Below the pieces are notes generated by a model. It worked only from the letters and a program-made list of their open reading frames with translations. It did not search any database and had not been told where the DNA came from. This document shows positions 1-8,369 of a DNA stretch of 30,604 nt, one piece after another. The stretch is taken from positions 1 through 30,604 of the forward strand of contig JAGQIY010000648.1 of the NCBI GenBank assembly GCA_020430865.1, read 5' to 3'. The position numbers and the translations under genes are program-made. This DNA comes from Myxococcales bacterium (GTDB lineage Bacteria; Myxococcota; Polyangia; Polyangiales; Polyangiaceae). The stretch's first letter is position 1. Each line of letters begins with the position of its first letter.

Positions 1-72
1 CTGAGCCAGCGCTGAGCGGAGAAAAATCTCGAGGCGGCTGTAAGAGCCCCTGCTCCCCCCCGTTTCGGGAAC

Positions 73-963
73 ATGCGACCTCAACTCCTTCTCCTCGGAA
101 CCGCCTTCATCACCCTCGCCTGTGCGGGCGGTGGTGCTCCCAGTGCCGGAGGTGCTCCTCCGTCTGCCCCGCAGCAGAGCTACGGCCAGCCCGGAAGCTT
201 CGAACCTGCTGAAGAATCCGCGAGCGCCGACATGCCCTCGCCGCCCCCCGCGTCCGCGGCGCGCGCCGAGTCTGGCGGCGCCGACTTCGACGAAGCCCCT
301 GCCAAGCAGCGCCCGGGTCTCGGCACGACCTGGGGAGAGAGCCGGGTCAGCCGCATCTCGACCTCGCCCTTCTTCCGCGACGACCCCACGTCGCCGACCG
401 CCGTCACATCGTTCTTCTACAACGACCTCGCTGGGGTTCGCGCCATGGGTGGACGAGGCTTCGTCAGCGCCGAGCAAGGGGTCGTGTCGGTCGCTGGCGG
501 CGCGCTCTTGGTACGCTTGATCGACGAGAACGGGCGCCCGCTGCCCGGGATGGAGAGCGGCGGCAAGAACTTCATCGTTGGCCAGAACGGTCAGCGCTAC
601 GTCATCCAGATCAAGAACAACACCGGCTCGCGCATCGAGGCGGTCGCCACGGTGGACGGTCTCGACGTGATCGACGGCCGCGATGGTTCCTTCTCCAAGC
701 GCGGCTACATCGTCAGTCCATTTTCCACGGTAGAAATCGACGGATTCCGGCAGAGCACGGAGACGGTGGCTTCCTTCCGTTTCGGCAGCGTCGGCGGCTC
801 CTACGCGGCGCGCAAGGGCAAGGCGCGCAACGTCGGTGTGATCGGCATCGCGTTCTTCCACGAGCGCGGCTCGAGCTGGGGCTGGGGCCCCGACGAGGTG
901 CGCCGGCGCAACTCCGCAGATCCCTTCCCGGGTCAGTTCGCAGAACCGCCCCCCGGGTGGTGA
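73..963 (+). CDS. Putative lipoprotein with conserved beta-rich C-terminal domain
   Basis: 296 aa. The N-terminus is a short hydrophobic signal (LLLLGTAFITLAC) with a lipobox-like Cys at residue 17, so it is probably a lipoprotein of the outer membrane or periplasm. Residues about 20-95 are Pro/Ala/Ser-rich and look disordered. Residues about 120-275 form the folded part, with motifs such as YVIQIKNNTGSRIEAV, VDGLDVIDGRDGSF, RGYIVSP and NVGVIGIAFF. From memory this pattern recurs in bacterial proteins of unknown function; I cannot name the family. The C-terminal tail is Pro/Trp-rich. It is transcribed alone and converges on the DUF4202 gene, with a strong hairpin between them. ATG chosen as the first start giving the signal peptide; no convincing Shine-Dalgarno. 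Function unknown. Confidence 0.8.
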   Translation: MRPQLLLLGTAFITLACAGGGAPSAGGAPPSAPQQSYGQPGSFEPAEESASADMPSPPPASAARAESGGADFDEAPAKQRPGLGTTWGESRVSRISTSPFFRDDPTSPTAVTSFFYNDLAGVRAMGGRGFVSAEQGVVSVAGGALLVRLIDENGRPLPGMESGGKNFIVGQNGQRYVIQIKNNTGSRIEAVATVDGLDVIDGRDGSFSKRGYIVSPFSTVEIDGFRQSTETVASFRFGSVGGSYAARKGKARNVGVIGIAFFHERGSSWGWGPDEVRRRNSADPFPGQFAEPPPGW

Positions 964-1023
964 GTCCAGTCAGTCAAGGTCGCCAAGCGACGTCGGCGTT
1001 GTCCAAGCGGCGTCTACGTCATC

Positions 1024-1059
1024 GAGAGCCGCATCCTTTGCAGAGGGGATGCGGCTCTC
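1024..1059. terminator. Bidirectional terminator-like hairpin between convergent genes
   Basis: A perfect 13-base inverted repeat (arms 1024-1036 and 1047-1059, 10-base loop) lies between the convergent ends of the lipoprotein gene (stop at 963) and the DUF4202 gene (stop at 1070). Only a weak T-rich run follows on the plus side (ctctattt). Position and stem strength support a shared terminator; termination itself is inferred. Confidence 0.7.
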
Positions 1060-1069
1060 CTCTATTTCG

Positions 1070-1648
1070 CTATGCGAGCGCTTCCCGTACGAGCGCGGAG
1101 AGTTCGGGGGTGAGGGGCAGCGACGAAGCCTGCTGATGCCCCACGTCGCTCATCTTGCGCCAGGTCTTCTGGATGATGTCGACGAGCTTCTCCCGCGGGT
1201 GCTTGGCAGCGAAGGCCGCGAGCTCGAACTCGAGAAAGCACAAGCATAGCGCGTCCTCCATCACCTGAGCGTCCGACGCCTGCCCCAGACCCTTCTTGAG
1301 GTTGATGCGCTGGACGGCCTGGATCACGGCGGGCTCGAAGCCGAGCTCCATGAGCACTTGACCAGATTTTTCCGCATGGTATTTTGCGAGGTTGGTACGC
1401 CAGGCGATGTAGCCCTTGCGGCCATCGGGGAAGTCACTGCGCGGAAGCCTCCAGCGCTCGAGGTGCTGACAGTAGGGCGCGATGCGCAGGGCAGCGCCGG
1501 CGTCGGGCGCGAGGCGCTCCACCCAGCTCGCGAGACGCTCGGCCTCGACCAGTGCCTTGGGGCGCAGCTCGCCCCCAACCTGGACACGATTGGGGTCCCG
1601 GGCCTGAAGTTCGCGAAACGCCTCGATCGCACGCTGGATACTCGCCAT
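1070..1648 (-). CDS. DUF4202 family protein
   Basis: 192 aa, soluble, no signal peptide. Recognised as DUF4202 from the pattern ERLASWVERLAPDA near residues 37-50, then QHLERWRLPRSDFPDGRKGY, then WRTNLAKYHAE, and a C-terminal block with CLCFLEFELAAFAAKH and IIQKTWRKMSDVGH. The family's function is not established. Conserved His residues (QHLERW, KYHAE, AAKH, DVGH) are suggestive of a helical metal-binding fold related to HD-type enzymes, but that is inference. Length matches my memory of the family. It lies 69 bases downstream of the metalloprotease on the same strand and may be read through from it. The start ATG has only a distant GGGGAG, 13 bases upstream. Confidence 0.82.
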   Translation of the reverse strand: MASIQRAIEAFRELQARDPNRVQVGGELRPKALVEAERLASWVERLAPDAGAALRIAPYCQHLERWRLPRSDFPDGRKGYIAWRTNLAKYHAEKSGQVLMELGFEPAVIQAVQRINLKKGLGQASDAQVMEDALCLCFLEFELAAFAAKHPREKLVDIIQKTWRKMSDVGHQQASSLPLTPELSALVREALA

Positions 1649-1717
1649 TGGCTGGAGCGTACTCCCCTGAAGCGCGGCGAGCGGTGGTTTACTGGCTCCC
1701 TGAAGGCGCGTCTCGAC

Positions 1718-3988
1718 TCAGCTTCGACGGCGGACCAGCAGCGCCAGCCCGAGCAGCGGGAAGACGAGCTTGATCGGGGGTGCTCCGCGCCTGGGGACCG
1801 CGCAGCCGCAGCCGGACGAGCGCCTCTCCACGTCCTCCCAGTCGACGGGCTGCCCGCCCTGTTCGCCTTCACCCCCGTTGCCATGCCCGCCGATGGCACC
1901 ACCAGCACCAGCTCCGCTCTCACCCCCGGCGCTTCCACCCACACCGCCAGCACCTCCCGATGACGGGCTCCAGGTGTACTCGACGCTGACCACGGCTTCG
2001 CTGGTGATGCAGTTCTGATGTTCGATGCTGAAGAAGTAGGCCTGCTCGGGGTCGAAGGCAGGCAGACGCGTGTCGTCGATCACCAGCTCGGCCGAGCGCG
2101 TCGTTATATTCCTTACGGAATAATTGAAGGACTCGACGCGAGGCAGGAAACCGTCGTCGTTCATCCCGATGTGTTCGCCACCGCGAGCAAACAGGCTCCA
2201 GCTCAGGTGTGCAGGCGAGCCCGACAGCAGCTCCACCCGCAGCTTCATCCCGGTGGCGCCGCCAGGAGGGGTCACCCTGAACTGAAACAGGGACTGCTGG
2301 AAGTAGCCCTGATTGCGCAGCTCTCCGCACTCATAACCCAGGCCTTCTCCCCCGGTGGCGAGCAGGACATGGCGCGGAGAGGCTGGGCTCACGTCCAGCA
2401 CCGCGTCGCAGTCGTCCAGCCCCCGCTGCATGACCAGCATGTCCAGCACGGTCCGCTCCGCCTCGCTGAACTCGCCGCGGCCTTGGAGGTCTTCCGCCGC
2501 CAACTCCAGGCCGCGAGCAAAGTCTCCGAGGGTGGCATCCGGACCGAGCAGCGTCGCGGCGCTCCACATCAGGCGATCCGCACGCGCCTGCCCGAACCGC
2601 TGGTGCAAGGTCCAGCCCAGACTCCCGATCAGCTCCCCATCCGCGTGAGGCTCGCCACCGAGATCGCCCGGGCAGCGCTTCGAGGCGTCGTCCAGGCGGC
2701 GAACCAGACCGTACGCCTCCAGGACGGTGTCACCCACCACCGGGTCGTTCGTCTCCGAAGCCATGAAGTAGTCCGCCAAGCCCTCGTCGATCGCGCTGGC
2801 CCAGGGCGAGAGCCCAAACTCATTGGTCCAGTACCAGCCCTGGTTGAAGTTGATCGAGTTGTGGGTGACGTAGTGAGTGAACTCGTGCATCGCCACGTCG
2901 GCGTCGACCGCGAAGTCACCCAGCGACCCTTGCCCGATGCCGATGAAATTCGGAGCCGCGAGCGTCCCTCCCATGTCGAGCGGCGCGAAGTACGCGTTGT
3001 CGAAGGGAGCGCCGTTCTCTTGCATGTTCGCGACGACCAGCAAGCGCCATTTGGCGGACGTGAAGTCGACTCCCAGCCGCTCGTAGGCGCGCCGCATGCG
3101 AGACATCTGCTCGTAGAGGCTCACCTGCGCGAAGGCATCCTGAGCGTCCAGGGGACTCTTGGGCGGCATGAAGAGAAAATCGCCGCCAGGCCCTGGCCCC
3201 AGCGTCTGCTCGTAGTCGACGTGCCCCTGGAGAAACCCGCCGTCCACGTAGTTCGCGACGTCTAGCGCGCCGCCCCAGCCTCGCAAGCGCTGGGGGCTCC
3301 CGAGGTCCAGCGCGTCGAGCTCCACGTCGACGTAGGCCGGCTCGGTCAAGCTGCCACCCCGACTGACACGACCCAGCACGCTGCGACCGAGCGCCAAGCG
3401 CTTGACCCAGCCGCCAGTTTTTGCATCCACAAGGAAACGTTCAGCGCCGTTCGTCGTCAGCGAGTCGATCCGCCAGACCAGCCGCGCCTGCCCACTGGCT
3501 CCGCGCCACCACATCAGCTCCGGGGCGCCGCCGGAGACGCCGGACGGGCCTGCGAGCGCCGCGACGCGGCTCGAGGCTCGCTGCCTCGAGATGGCTGGCG
3601 TCGAGTCCCCACTGACCGGCGCGACGTCCCCGACCAGCGCGCGCACACGGCCATCTGCGTCCACCCAGAGCGCGAGCCCGGCGCCGTATACCGGGACGCC
3701 GCCGTGACGCTGTTGGTAGCGAAGGACGTGCGCCCCGTGCAACTCGAGATCGCCGTGTCGCGTCAGCTGGACGCCGCGCAGACCCAGCCCGACACCCTGG
3801 TGGACCAGGAACGCGTCCGCGATGCTGGCGGCGCTCCCCGCCCGAGGTCGACTGGACGGCTCGTGCCAAACCAGGCTCCCGGTGAGCCGCGAACGGGCTG
3901 CGCTCGCCGACAGGGCGAACGTCAGCGCTGCGCCGATGACGCACATCGGCCACAGCCTGCGCGCCAGAGCGTTGGCACCCCGAGCCAT
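1718..3988 (-). CDS. Secreted FTP-domain zinc metalloprotease with MYXO-CTERM-like tail
   Basis: 756 aa from the preferred ATG at 3988, which has GGGGAG six bases upstream; an ATG at 4006 would add six residues and has a poorer site. Signal peptide at residues about 1-31 (ARRLWPMCVIGAALTFALSASA). A fungalysin/thermolysin-type propeptide segment spans about 87-124 (VLRYQQRHGGVPVYGAGLAL). The catalytic zinc motif HEFTH is at 368-372, and the third ligand is probably Glu402 in SAIDEGLADYF, giving a gluzincin layout as in M4/M36 peptidases. A Gly/Ala/Ser-rich linker leads to a C-terminal SGCGCAVPRR, a hydrophobic segment and RRRS, which is the MYXO-CTERM arrangement. Role: extracellular or surface-attached proteolysis, fitting a predatory or saprophytic lifestyle. 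Exact peptidase family is uncertain. Confidence 0.86.
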   Translation of the reverse strand: MARGANALARRLWPMCVIGAALTFALSASAARSRLTGSLVWHEPSSRPRAGSAASIADAFLVHQGVGLGLRGVQLTRHGDLELHGAHVLRYQQRHGGVPVYGAGLALWVDADGRVRALVGDVAPVSGDSTPAISRQRASSRVAALAGPSGVSGGAPELMWWRGASGQARLVWRIDSLTTNGAERFLVDAKTGGWVKRLALGRSVLGRVSRGGSLTEPAYVDVELDALDLGSPQRLRGWGGALDVANYVDGGFLQGHVDYEQTLGPGPGGDFLFMPPKSPLDAQDAFAQVSLYEQMSRMRRAYERLGVDFTSAKWRLLVVANMQENGAPFDNAYFAPLDMGGTLAAPNFIGIGQGSLGDFAVDADVAMHEFTHYVTHNSINFNQGWYWTNEFGLSPWASAIDEGLADYFMASETNDPVVGDTVLEAYGLVRRLDDASKRCPGDLGGEPHADGELIGSLGWTLHQRFGQARADRLMWSAATLLGPDATLGDFARGLELAAEDLQGRGEFSEAERTVLDMLVMQRGLDDCDAVLDVSPASPRHVLLATGGEGLGYECGELRNQGYFQQSLFQFRVTPPGGATGMKLRVELLSGSPAHLSWSLFARGGEHIGMNDDGFLPRVESFNYSVRNITTRSAELVIDDTRLPAFDPEQAYFFSIEHQNCITSEAVVSVEYTWSPSSGGAGGVGGSAGGESGAGAGGAIGGHGNGGEGEQGGQPVDWEDVERRSSGCGCAVPRRGAPPIKLVFPLLGLALLVRRRS

Positions 3989-4147
3989 CAGCTGCTCCCC
4001 CAGCATGACCCCATCGGTTCATTGTCGCGCACAACGACTCGCATCGAAAGCGCTGCTGCATGTTCCGTTCCCAGCGCCCGGTCGCGCTCCCCGGTCAGCT
4101 TGGTTGACGACTGAGCGCTCGGCGCACAACTTGGCTATCCTCCCCCC
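3989..4147. promoter_or_regulatory. Divergent intergenic region, metalloprotease / cytidine deaminase
   Basis: 159 bases between divergent start codons, so promoters for both genes must lie here or in the flanking coding sequence. A TTGACG hexamer occurs near 4103 and a TATCCT near 4135, but their spacing (26 bases) is too long for a standard sigma-70 pair. I see no convincing promoter or operator. Confidence 0.3.
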
Positions 4148-5089
4148 ATGCCCGACTCGAGCTTGATAGGCGCTGCACTCGACGCGTTCCCCGAGAGTTC
4201 GCGTGCGAAAATTAACGCAGCGTTGGCGGATCGTGCGGTGATTCCCCACGACACCGTTAGCCTTCTGATGGAGGAAAGCGAGCTTTCGCTCGACCGCCTG
4301 ATGCTGCGTCTGCTGCCGCTCGCGGCGGCGTTCGCGGTGGTGCCGATCTCCAACTACCGTGTGGGAGTGGTGGCGGAGGTGACCAGCGCGCGGGGCAGCA
4401 CGCTCTACCTCGGAGCCAACTGTGAGTTCGCAGACGGCTCGCTCGCCTTCAGTGTTCATGGCGAACAGGCGGCCATCGTCAATGCCTGGGTCAACGGTGA
4501 GACGCAGGTGAACGCGCTGGCGATCTCGGCCCCGCCTTGCGGGCACTGTCGGCAGTTCCTCAACGAACTGGGCTGCGCGAAGCGCCTCGAGCTGCTGCTG
4601 GCCAACGCCCCGAAGCGACGCCTGATGACCGACTACCTGCCCCAGGCGTTCGGCCCGAGCGACCTGGGCATTTCCGCAGGGTTACTTTCGACCGCGGATC
4701 AGCGACTCGACCTCGAAGATCCGAGCGACGACTCGGTGGTCAACGCGGCCCTCGCGGCAGCCCGCCGCTCCTACTCGCCCTACTCGCACGACGCGGCGGG
4801 GGTGGCGCTGATGACCGAAGACGGCCACGTCGTGGCCGCGCCCTACGCCGAGAACGCCGCATACAACCCCAGCCTCTCGCCGATCTGTGCGGCGAGGAGC
4901 GCGCTTGAGCTGAACCGCCCTCTGGACGCCAGTCGCGAGATCCGCCGCGCCGTGCTGGTGGAAACCCCGACGCGCGCCAGCCAGCGTCGCTTCGCGGAGG
5001 CGGCGCTGGAGTCCTGGCAGCCAAACCTGAGCCTTGAATATTTCCGCGCCATAAATCATGAGGTGCGCCCCGGCGCGCGCCTCGGCTAG
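4148..5089 (+). CDS. cdd: Cytidine deaminase, two-domain homodimeric type
   Basis: 313 aa. Catalyses hydrolytic deamination of cytidine and deoxycytidine to uridine and deoxyuridine in pyrimidine salvage. The zinc site is intact: His104-Gly-Glu106 (VHGEQAAIVNAW) supplies a ligand and the catalytic Glu, and PPCGHCRQF supplies Cys131 and Cys134. These sit two residues from the equivalents in the 294-aa E. coli enzyme. The C-terminal half (about 200-300, with SYSPYSHDAAGVAL and SPICAARSALE) is the second deaminase-like domain of the dimeric class, where the CxxC pair is lost. It is a single-gene unit, converging on the pilus ATPase operon. No AGGAGG-like site precedes the ATG; the pyrimidine-rich leader (tcctcccccc) is unusual for a ribosome binding region. 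Confidence 0.93.
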   Translation: MPDSSLIGAALDAFPESSRAKINAALADRAVIPHDTVSLLMEESELSLDRLMLRLLPLAAAFAVVPISNYRVGVVAEVTSARGSTLYLGANCEFADGSLAFSVHGEQAAIVNAWVNGETQVNALAISAPPCGHCRQFLNELGCAKRLELLLANAPKRRLMTDYLPQAFGPSDLGISAGLLSTADQRLDLEDPSDDSVVNAALAAARRSYSPYSHDAAGVALMTEDGHVVAAPYAENAAYNPSLSPICAARSALELNRPLDASREIRRAVLVETPTRASQRRFAEAALESWQPNLSLEYFRAINHEVRPGARLG

Positions 5090-5109
5090 GTCGAGGGAGC
5101 GCCGACACC

Positions 5110-5142
5110 TGACGCCCCCGGTCCCGAGGGCGCCGGGGGTCA
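5110..5142. terminator. Terminator-like hairpin between cdd and the pilus operon
   Basis: A GC-rich stem (cccccgg at 5115-5121 with ccggggg at 5133-5139, extended by tga/tca across a two-base bulge) lies in the 64-base gap between the convergent ends of cdd and the minus-strand pilus operon. No T-tract follows, so this is a positional call. Confidence 0.45.
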
Positions 5143-5153
5143 CCCTTGCTCGC

Positions 5154-5690
5154 TCACTCCGGGACGTCCGCGGCAACCAGGATGGCTGAGACCTGGACGA
5201 GCAGACTCTTCTCGTCAGCGTCTTCGAAGTAGAGGAAGCGGCCCGCTTCGTTCAACAGGTCCTGGGTGCGCGTATGTCCCAGCGGCCCCGCCACGACGAT
5301 GTGGCCGGAGACCTCACGTTCGTCGTTGAGCACCAAGCGGACTCTTCTGCGCCTACCCTCGGGACGCCGGGAGATGGGTGGATACTCATCGTCCAGCTCG
5401 TCGACGCTGACCTCGAGCTCGACGCCGCGGGTCGTGTGCGGAGCCTGGACTTGGATGAGGCGAACCAGGAGCAGGTGATCGCGATTGATCAGGACCGATG
5501 ACTGGGCATCTCCCTCGGGAAAGAAGGGCAGGAAGCGTTCGTGAGCATCCAAGAATCCCTGCACCTCCTCCGCCAAGACGGCGCCGACCTGCTTCGGACA
5601 CAGAACGTGTCCCTTGAGCGAGCCGGTGCGTTGGAGCTCGAGCTCCACGTTGATCCGCCGCTGTCGAATACGAAAGCTCTCGAGTGTCAT
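5154..5690 (-). CDS. Small protein with internal duplication, downstream of pilT
   Basis: 178 aa, soluble, no signal peptide or membrane segment. I do not recognise the family with confidence. The sequence appears internally duplicated: residues about 14-78 (VELELQRTGSLKGHV ... FLPFFPEG ... VLINRDHLLLVRLI) match residues about 115-175 (VRLVLNDEREVSGHI ... LLNEAGRFLYFED ... LLVQVSAILVAADV) in pattern: a beta strand, GH-V/I, an Asn/Glu-rich helix, F-L-x-F, and a final strand. An acidic then Arg-rich linker (DELDDEYPP, EGRRRRVRL) joins the halves. It starts seven bases after the pilT stop; its GAGGGG site overlaps that stop codon, so it is almost certainly co-translated with pilT. A role as a pilus-motor accessory or regulator is inferred only from position. 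Confidence 0.78.
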   Translation of the reverse strand: MTLESFRIRQRRINVELELQRTGSLKGHVLCPKQVGAVLAEEVQGFLDAHERFLPFFPEGDAQSSVLINRDHLLLVRLIQVQAPHTTRGVELEVSVDELDDEYPPISRRPEGRRRRVRLVLNDEREVSGHIVVAGPLGHTRTQDLLNEAGRFLYFEDADEKSLLVQVSAILVAADVPE

Positions 5691-5697
5691 CTTCCCC

Positions 5698-6786
5698 TCA
5701 CCCCGTCATCGCCTTCCCGAGTTGCCTTGCTACCTCGGGGATTCGCGCGAAGTACTCCTTGTCGTTCGCCTTCTCGAGCGCATCCTCCGCGGTGACGAGC
5801 CCCGAGGCGAACAGGCGCTCCAGCGCAGAGTCGAGGCTCTGCATGCCTTGCTGGGCGCCGCCCTGGATCAGATTGACGATCATGCTGGTCTTCGCTTCGC
5901 GGATCGCCGAGGCCACGCCAGGGTTGGCGATCAGGATCTCGTGAGCGGCGATGCGCCCGGTGCCGTCGGCCCGCTTGAGCAGCTGCTGCGCGACGATGCC
6001 GGCCAGCGCGTCCGAGAGCATTCCGCGGATCTGGCCCTGCTGACTGTTGGGGAATGCGTTGATGAAGCGATCGATGGTGGCGGGCGCCGAGTTCGTATGG
6101 ACCGTGGCGAAGACCAGGCAACCGAAGCTGGCGAGCTGCAGGGCCAGGCGCATGGTCTCCGGTCCGCGCAGCTCGCCGACCAGGATCACGTCGGCGTTCT
6201 CACGCCCGGCGCTGCGGATGGCGTCGGCGAAGGTCGGCGTGTCGAGGCCCACTTCGCGATGGGTGATCTGGCATTTGATGGGCTGGTGGACGAACTCGAC
6301 GGGATCCTCGACCGTGAGGATGTGCCCGGGGCGCGCCGCGTTGATGTGATTGATCATCGCTGCCAGCGTCGTGCTCTTGCCGCTCCCCGTTGGGCCAGTC
6401 ACCAGCACCAACCCGGCGCGCCTGGTCGCCAGCTTGACCACCGCCGCAGGCAGATCGAGCTGCTCGGCGGTGAGGATCTTGCTCGGGATGGTACGGAAGA
6501 CTGCGCCCGGCCCGGTGGTCTTCCAGAGGTAGTTGGCGCGAAAGCGCGCTTTGTTTCCGTACGCATACGCAAAATCGAGATCACCGGTCTGCTTGAACGT
6601 CGCGAAGCGCTCCGCGTCGCAAATCTCCTGCAGCAACGGATCCATCGTCTCGCGGGAGATGGGAGTCTGACTGATGCGGACGAGGTCCCCCTTGGCGCGA
6701 ATCATCGGGGGATAGCCCACGGACAGGTGCAGGTCCGAGCCACCACGCTCTAGCAACACGTCGAACAGACGATCGATTTGCGCCAT
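5698..6786 (-). CDS. pilT: Type IV pilus retraction ATPase PilT
   Basis: 362 aa, close to the usual PilT length. A cytoplasmic hexameric ATPase that depolymerises type IV pili and drives twitching (S-motility in myxobacteria). The N-terminal PAS-like domain is at 1-100 (GGSDLHLSVGYPP), Walker A GPTGSGKST at 131-139, Asp box VEDPVEF at 159-165, Walker B ILVGE at 201-205, and SAIREAKT near 283-290 resembles the PilT AIRNLIRE element. Two deviations: the Walker B region reads SAGRENADVILVGELRG where ALREDPDV..GE.RD is usual, and the first His of the His box is Cys223 (GCLVF) while the second, His230 (TVHT), is kept. The start overlaps the preceding gene's stop by one base (TGATG), with AGGAAGGA six bases upstream. 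It is the middle gene of a three-gene operon. Confidence 0.94.
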   Translation of the reverse strand: MAQIDRLFDVLLERGGSDLHLSVGYPPMIRAKGDLVRISQTPISRETMDPLLQEICDAERFATFKQTGDLDFAYAYGNKARFRANYLWKTTGPGAVFRTIPSKILTAEQLDLPAAVVKLATRRAGLVLVTGPTGSGKSTTLAAMINHINAARPGHILTVEDPVEFVHQPIKCQITHREVGLDTPTFADAIRSAGRENADVILVGELRGPETMRLALQLASFGCLVFATVHTNSAPATIDRFINAFPNSQQGQIRGMLSDALAGIVAQQLLKRADGTGRIAAHEILIANPGVASAIREAKTSMIVNLIQGGAQQGMQSLDSALERLFASGLVTAEDALEKANDKEYFARIPEVARQLGKAMTG

Positions 6787-8369
6787 CAGTCGTCCTTCCT
6801 ACGAAACAGGTTCTTCAGGCCGCCCCCGAGACGCTCGCGGAGATCGGTGTCGCTCTGCATGGGCGGTCGAGGGGGAGGCCCGTCGACTCGAGGCTGGGGA
6901 CTCTGCGAGCGAGAGGCCCCCTCCAGACCGCGTGGGTCGTCGGCATGGGCCATCGCCGCCTCCACGGTGATGCGTCCCTGGCGCACCAGATCGGCCAGCG
7001 TGTCCTCCACCCGCAGCATCCCGTAGGCGCGACCTCGCTGCTGCAGACTCGGGAGCTGGTACAGCTTGTTATCCCGAATTAGTTTCCACAAGGGAATATT
7101 TCCAGTGATCATCTCGACCGCCGCCGCCATGCCGCCATCCACCGCGGGCACCAAGCGCTGGCTGACCACGAATTTAAGCGCGCCAGCCATCGTCGCGCGG
7201 ACCTGAGCCTGATCGTCGGGCGGAAACAGCTCGATCAGCCGATCGATCGTCTTCGCGCCGCTGGGTGTGCTCATCGTGGCCAGCACCAGGTGGCCCGTTT
7301 CGGCGGCGCTCAGGGCCATCTCCACGGTGTCGCGATCTCGAAGCTCGCCGATCGCCAGAACGTCGGGGTCTTCTCGCAAGCTGCCCTTCAGCGCCGAGGC
7401 GAAGCTCCGTGTGTGCGAGCCAACCTCGCGCTGGCTGATGACCGCACGCTTGACCGGATGCACGATCTCGACCGGGTCCTCGACGGTGATGATGTGAATC
7501 GCCTTGTTCGTGTTGAACCAATCGACCAGCGCGCCGAGAGTCGTCGTCTTCCCCGAACCGTTCGGGCCGGCAATCACCACCAGCCCCTGGTGCTGGTTGG
7601 TGATGCGCATCAAGTCTTCGGGTAGCCCCAGTTCCTCGAGGGTTGGGGGGTGAGGGGATACCAGACGGAAACACCCTTTGAGCCCCATGCGATGACGATT
7701 CACGTTGACGCGCATGCGCCCCGCGCGAGGTAGGTCGAGGGAGAAGTCAGCGTAGCCCAGCTCATCGAGCTGAGCCTCGTTGCGTCCGAGCAGCGGTCTC
7801 AGCAGCTGCTCGACGGTGCGATGCGGGAGGGCGTCGGTGAGCGGGCGGAGGTAGCCGGAGACGCGCATCTGGGCAGGGCGCTCGGAGGTGATGTGAACAT
7901 CGCTGGCGCGCTCCGCGCGGGCCGCGCTCAGCAGCTCGTCGAGGCTTCCTCCGCCAAGCATGACCTGGGACGCGAGCGCCGGACGTGCAGCAGCCGGCGC
8001 GGGCTCCGGTCGCGGTGACGCCTGCAGAGCCTCGTCGTTGGTCTCGAGCTCGAGGCCGCTCGATTCCGCGGGCTCGCTGCGGGCGATCTTCAGCCTCAGC
8101 TTGTCGCCCCGCCTCGCCACCTCCACCCGATAGCTGCCTCCGAAGAGCTCCACCGGTGTGGGGGCGCCGTTGCTGTCCTGGGCTGGCACCAGCCCGAGGA
8201 TGGGGGTTCCCTCGATCAAGTCGGCCATCTGCTCCGGCGCCAGCGGATCGCGCGTGAGGCGCCGCAGCTGGCCGTTGTGTTCGACGCTGATCGCACTCCC
8301 CGTTTGGAGCACCAGCATCGTCACGTCGTCACGTTCGAGATAGCGCAACAGATCTCGGAGATCCGCCAT
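6786..8369 (-). CDS. Long PilT-like ATPase with duplicated N-terminal domain
   Basis: 527 aa from the ATG at 8369, chosen because homology begins there (MADLRDLLRYLERDD). A GTG at 8504 would add 45 residues without PilT resemblance, and neither start has a clear Shine-Dalgarno. It is about 160 residues longer than PilT. Residues 1-97 look like a degenerate copy of the PilT N-terminal domain; a second, better copy follows at 141-235 (LDELLSAARAERASDVHI). Walker A GPNGSGKT is at 268-275, Asp box VEDPVEI at 296-302, and Walker B VLAIGELRD near 337-345. The His box keeps His360 (TGHLV) but has Ser367 (TMST) where PilT has His. The C-terminal tail is Pro/Arg-rich, ending LKNLFRRKDD. Probably a retraction ATPase of the PilT/PilU group working with the PilT encoded immediately downstream. 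Confidence 0.85.
   Translation of the reverse strand: MADLRDLLRYLERDDVTMLVLQTGSAISVEHNGQLRRLTRDPLAPEQMADLIEGTPILGLVPAQDSNGAPTPVELFGGSYRVEVARRGDKLRLKIARSEPAESSGLELETNDEALQASPRPEPAPAAARPALASQVMLGGGSLDELLSAARAERASDVHITSERPAQMRVSGYLRPLTDALPHRTVEQLLRPLLGRNEAQLDELGYADFSLDLPRAGRMRVNVNRHRMGLKGCFRLVSPHPPTLEELGLPEDLMRITNQHQGLVVIAGPNGSGKTTTLGALVDWFNTNKAIHIITVEDPVEIVHPVKRAVISQREVGSHTRSFASALKGSLREDPDVLAIGELRDRDTVEMALSAAETGHLVLATMSTPSGAKTIDRLIELFPPDDQAQVRATMAGALKFVVSQRLVPAVDGGMAAAVEMITGNIPLWKLIRDNKLYQLPSLQQRGRAYGMLRVEDTLADLVRQGRITVEAAMAHADDPRGLEGASRSQSPQPRVDGPPPRPPMQSDTDLRERLGGGLKNLFRRKDD

Noticed and set aside
2018..3265. A 415-codon open frame on the plus strand
   Set aside because: Antisense to the metalloprotease, including its HExxH region; low-complexity translation.
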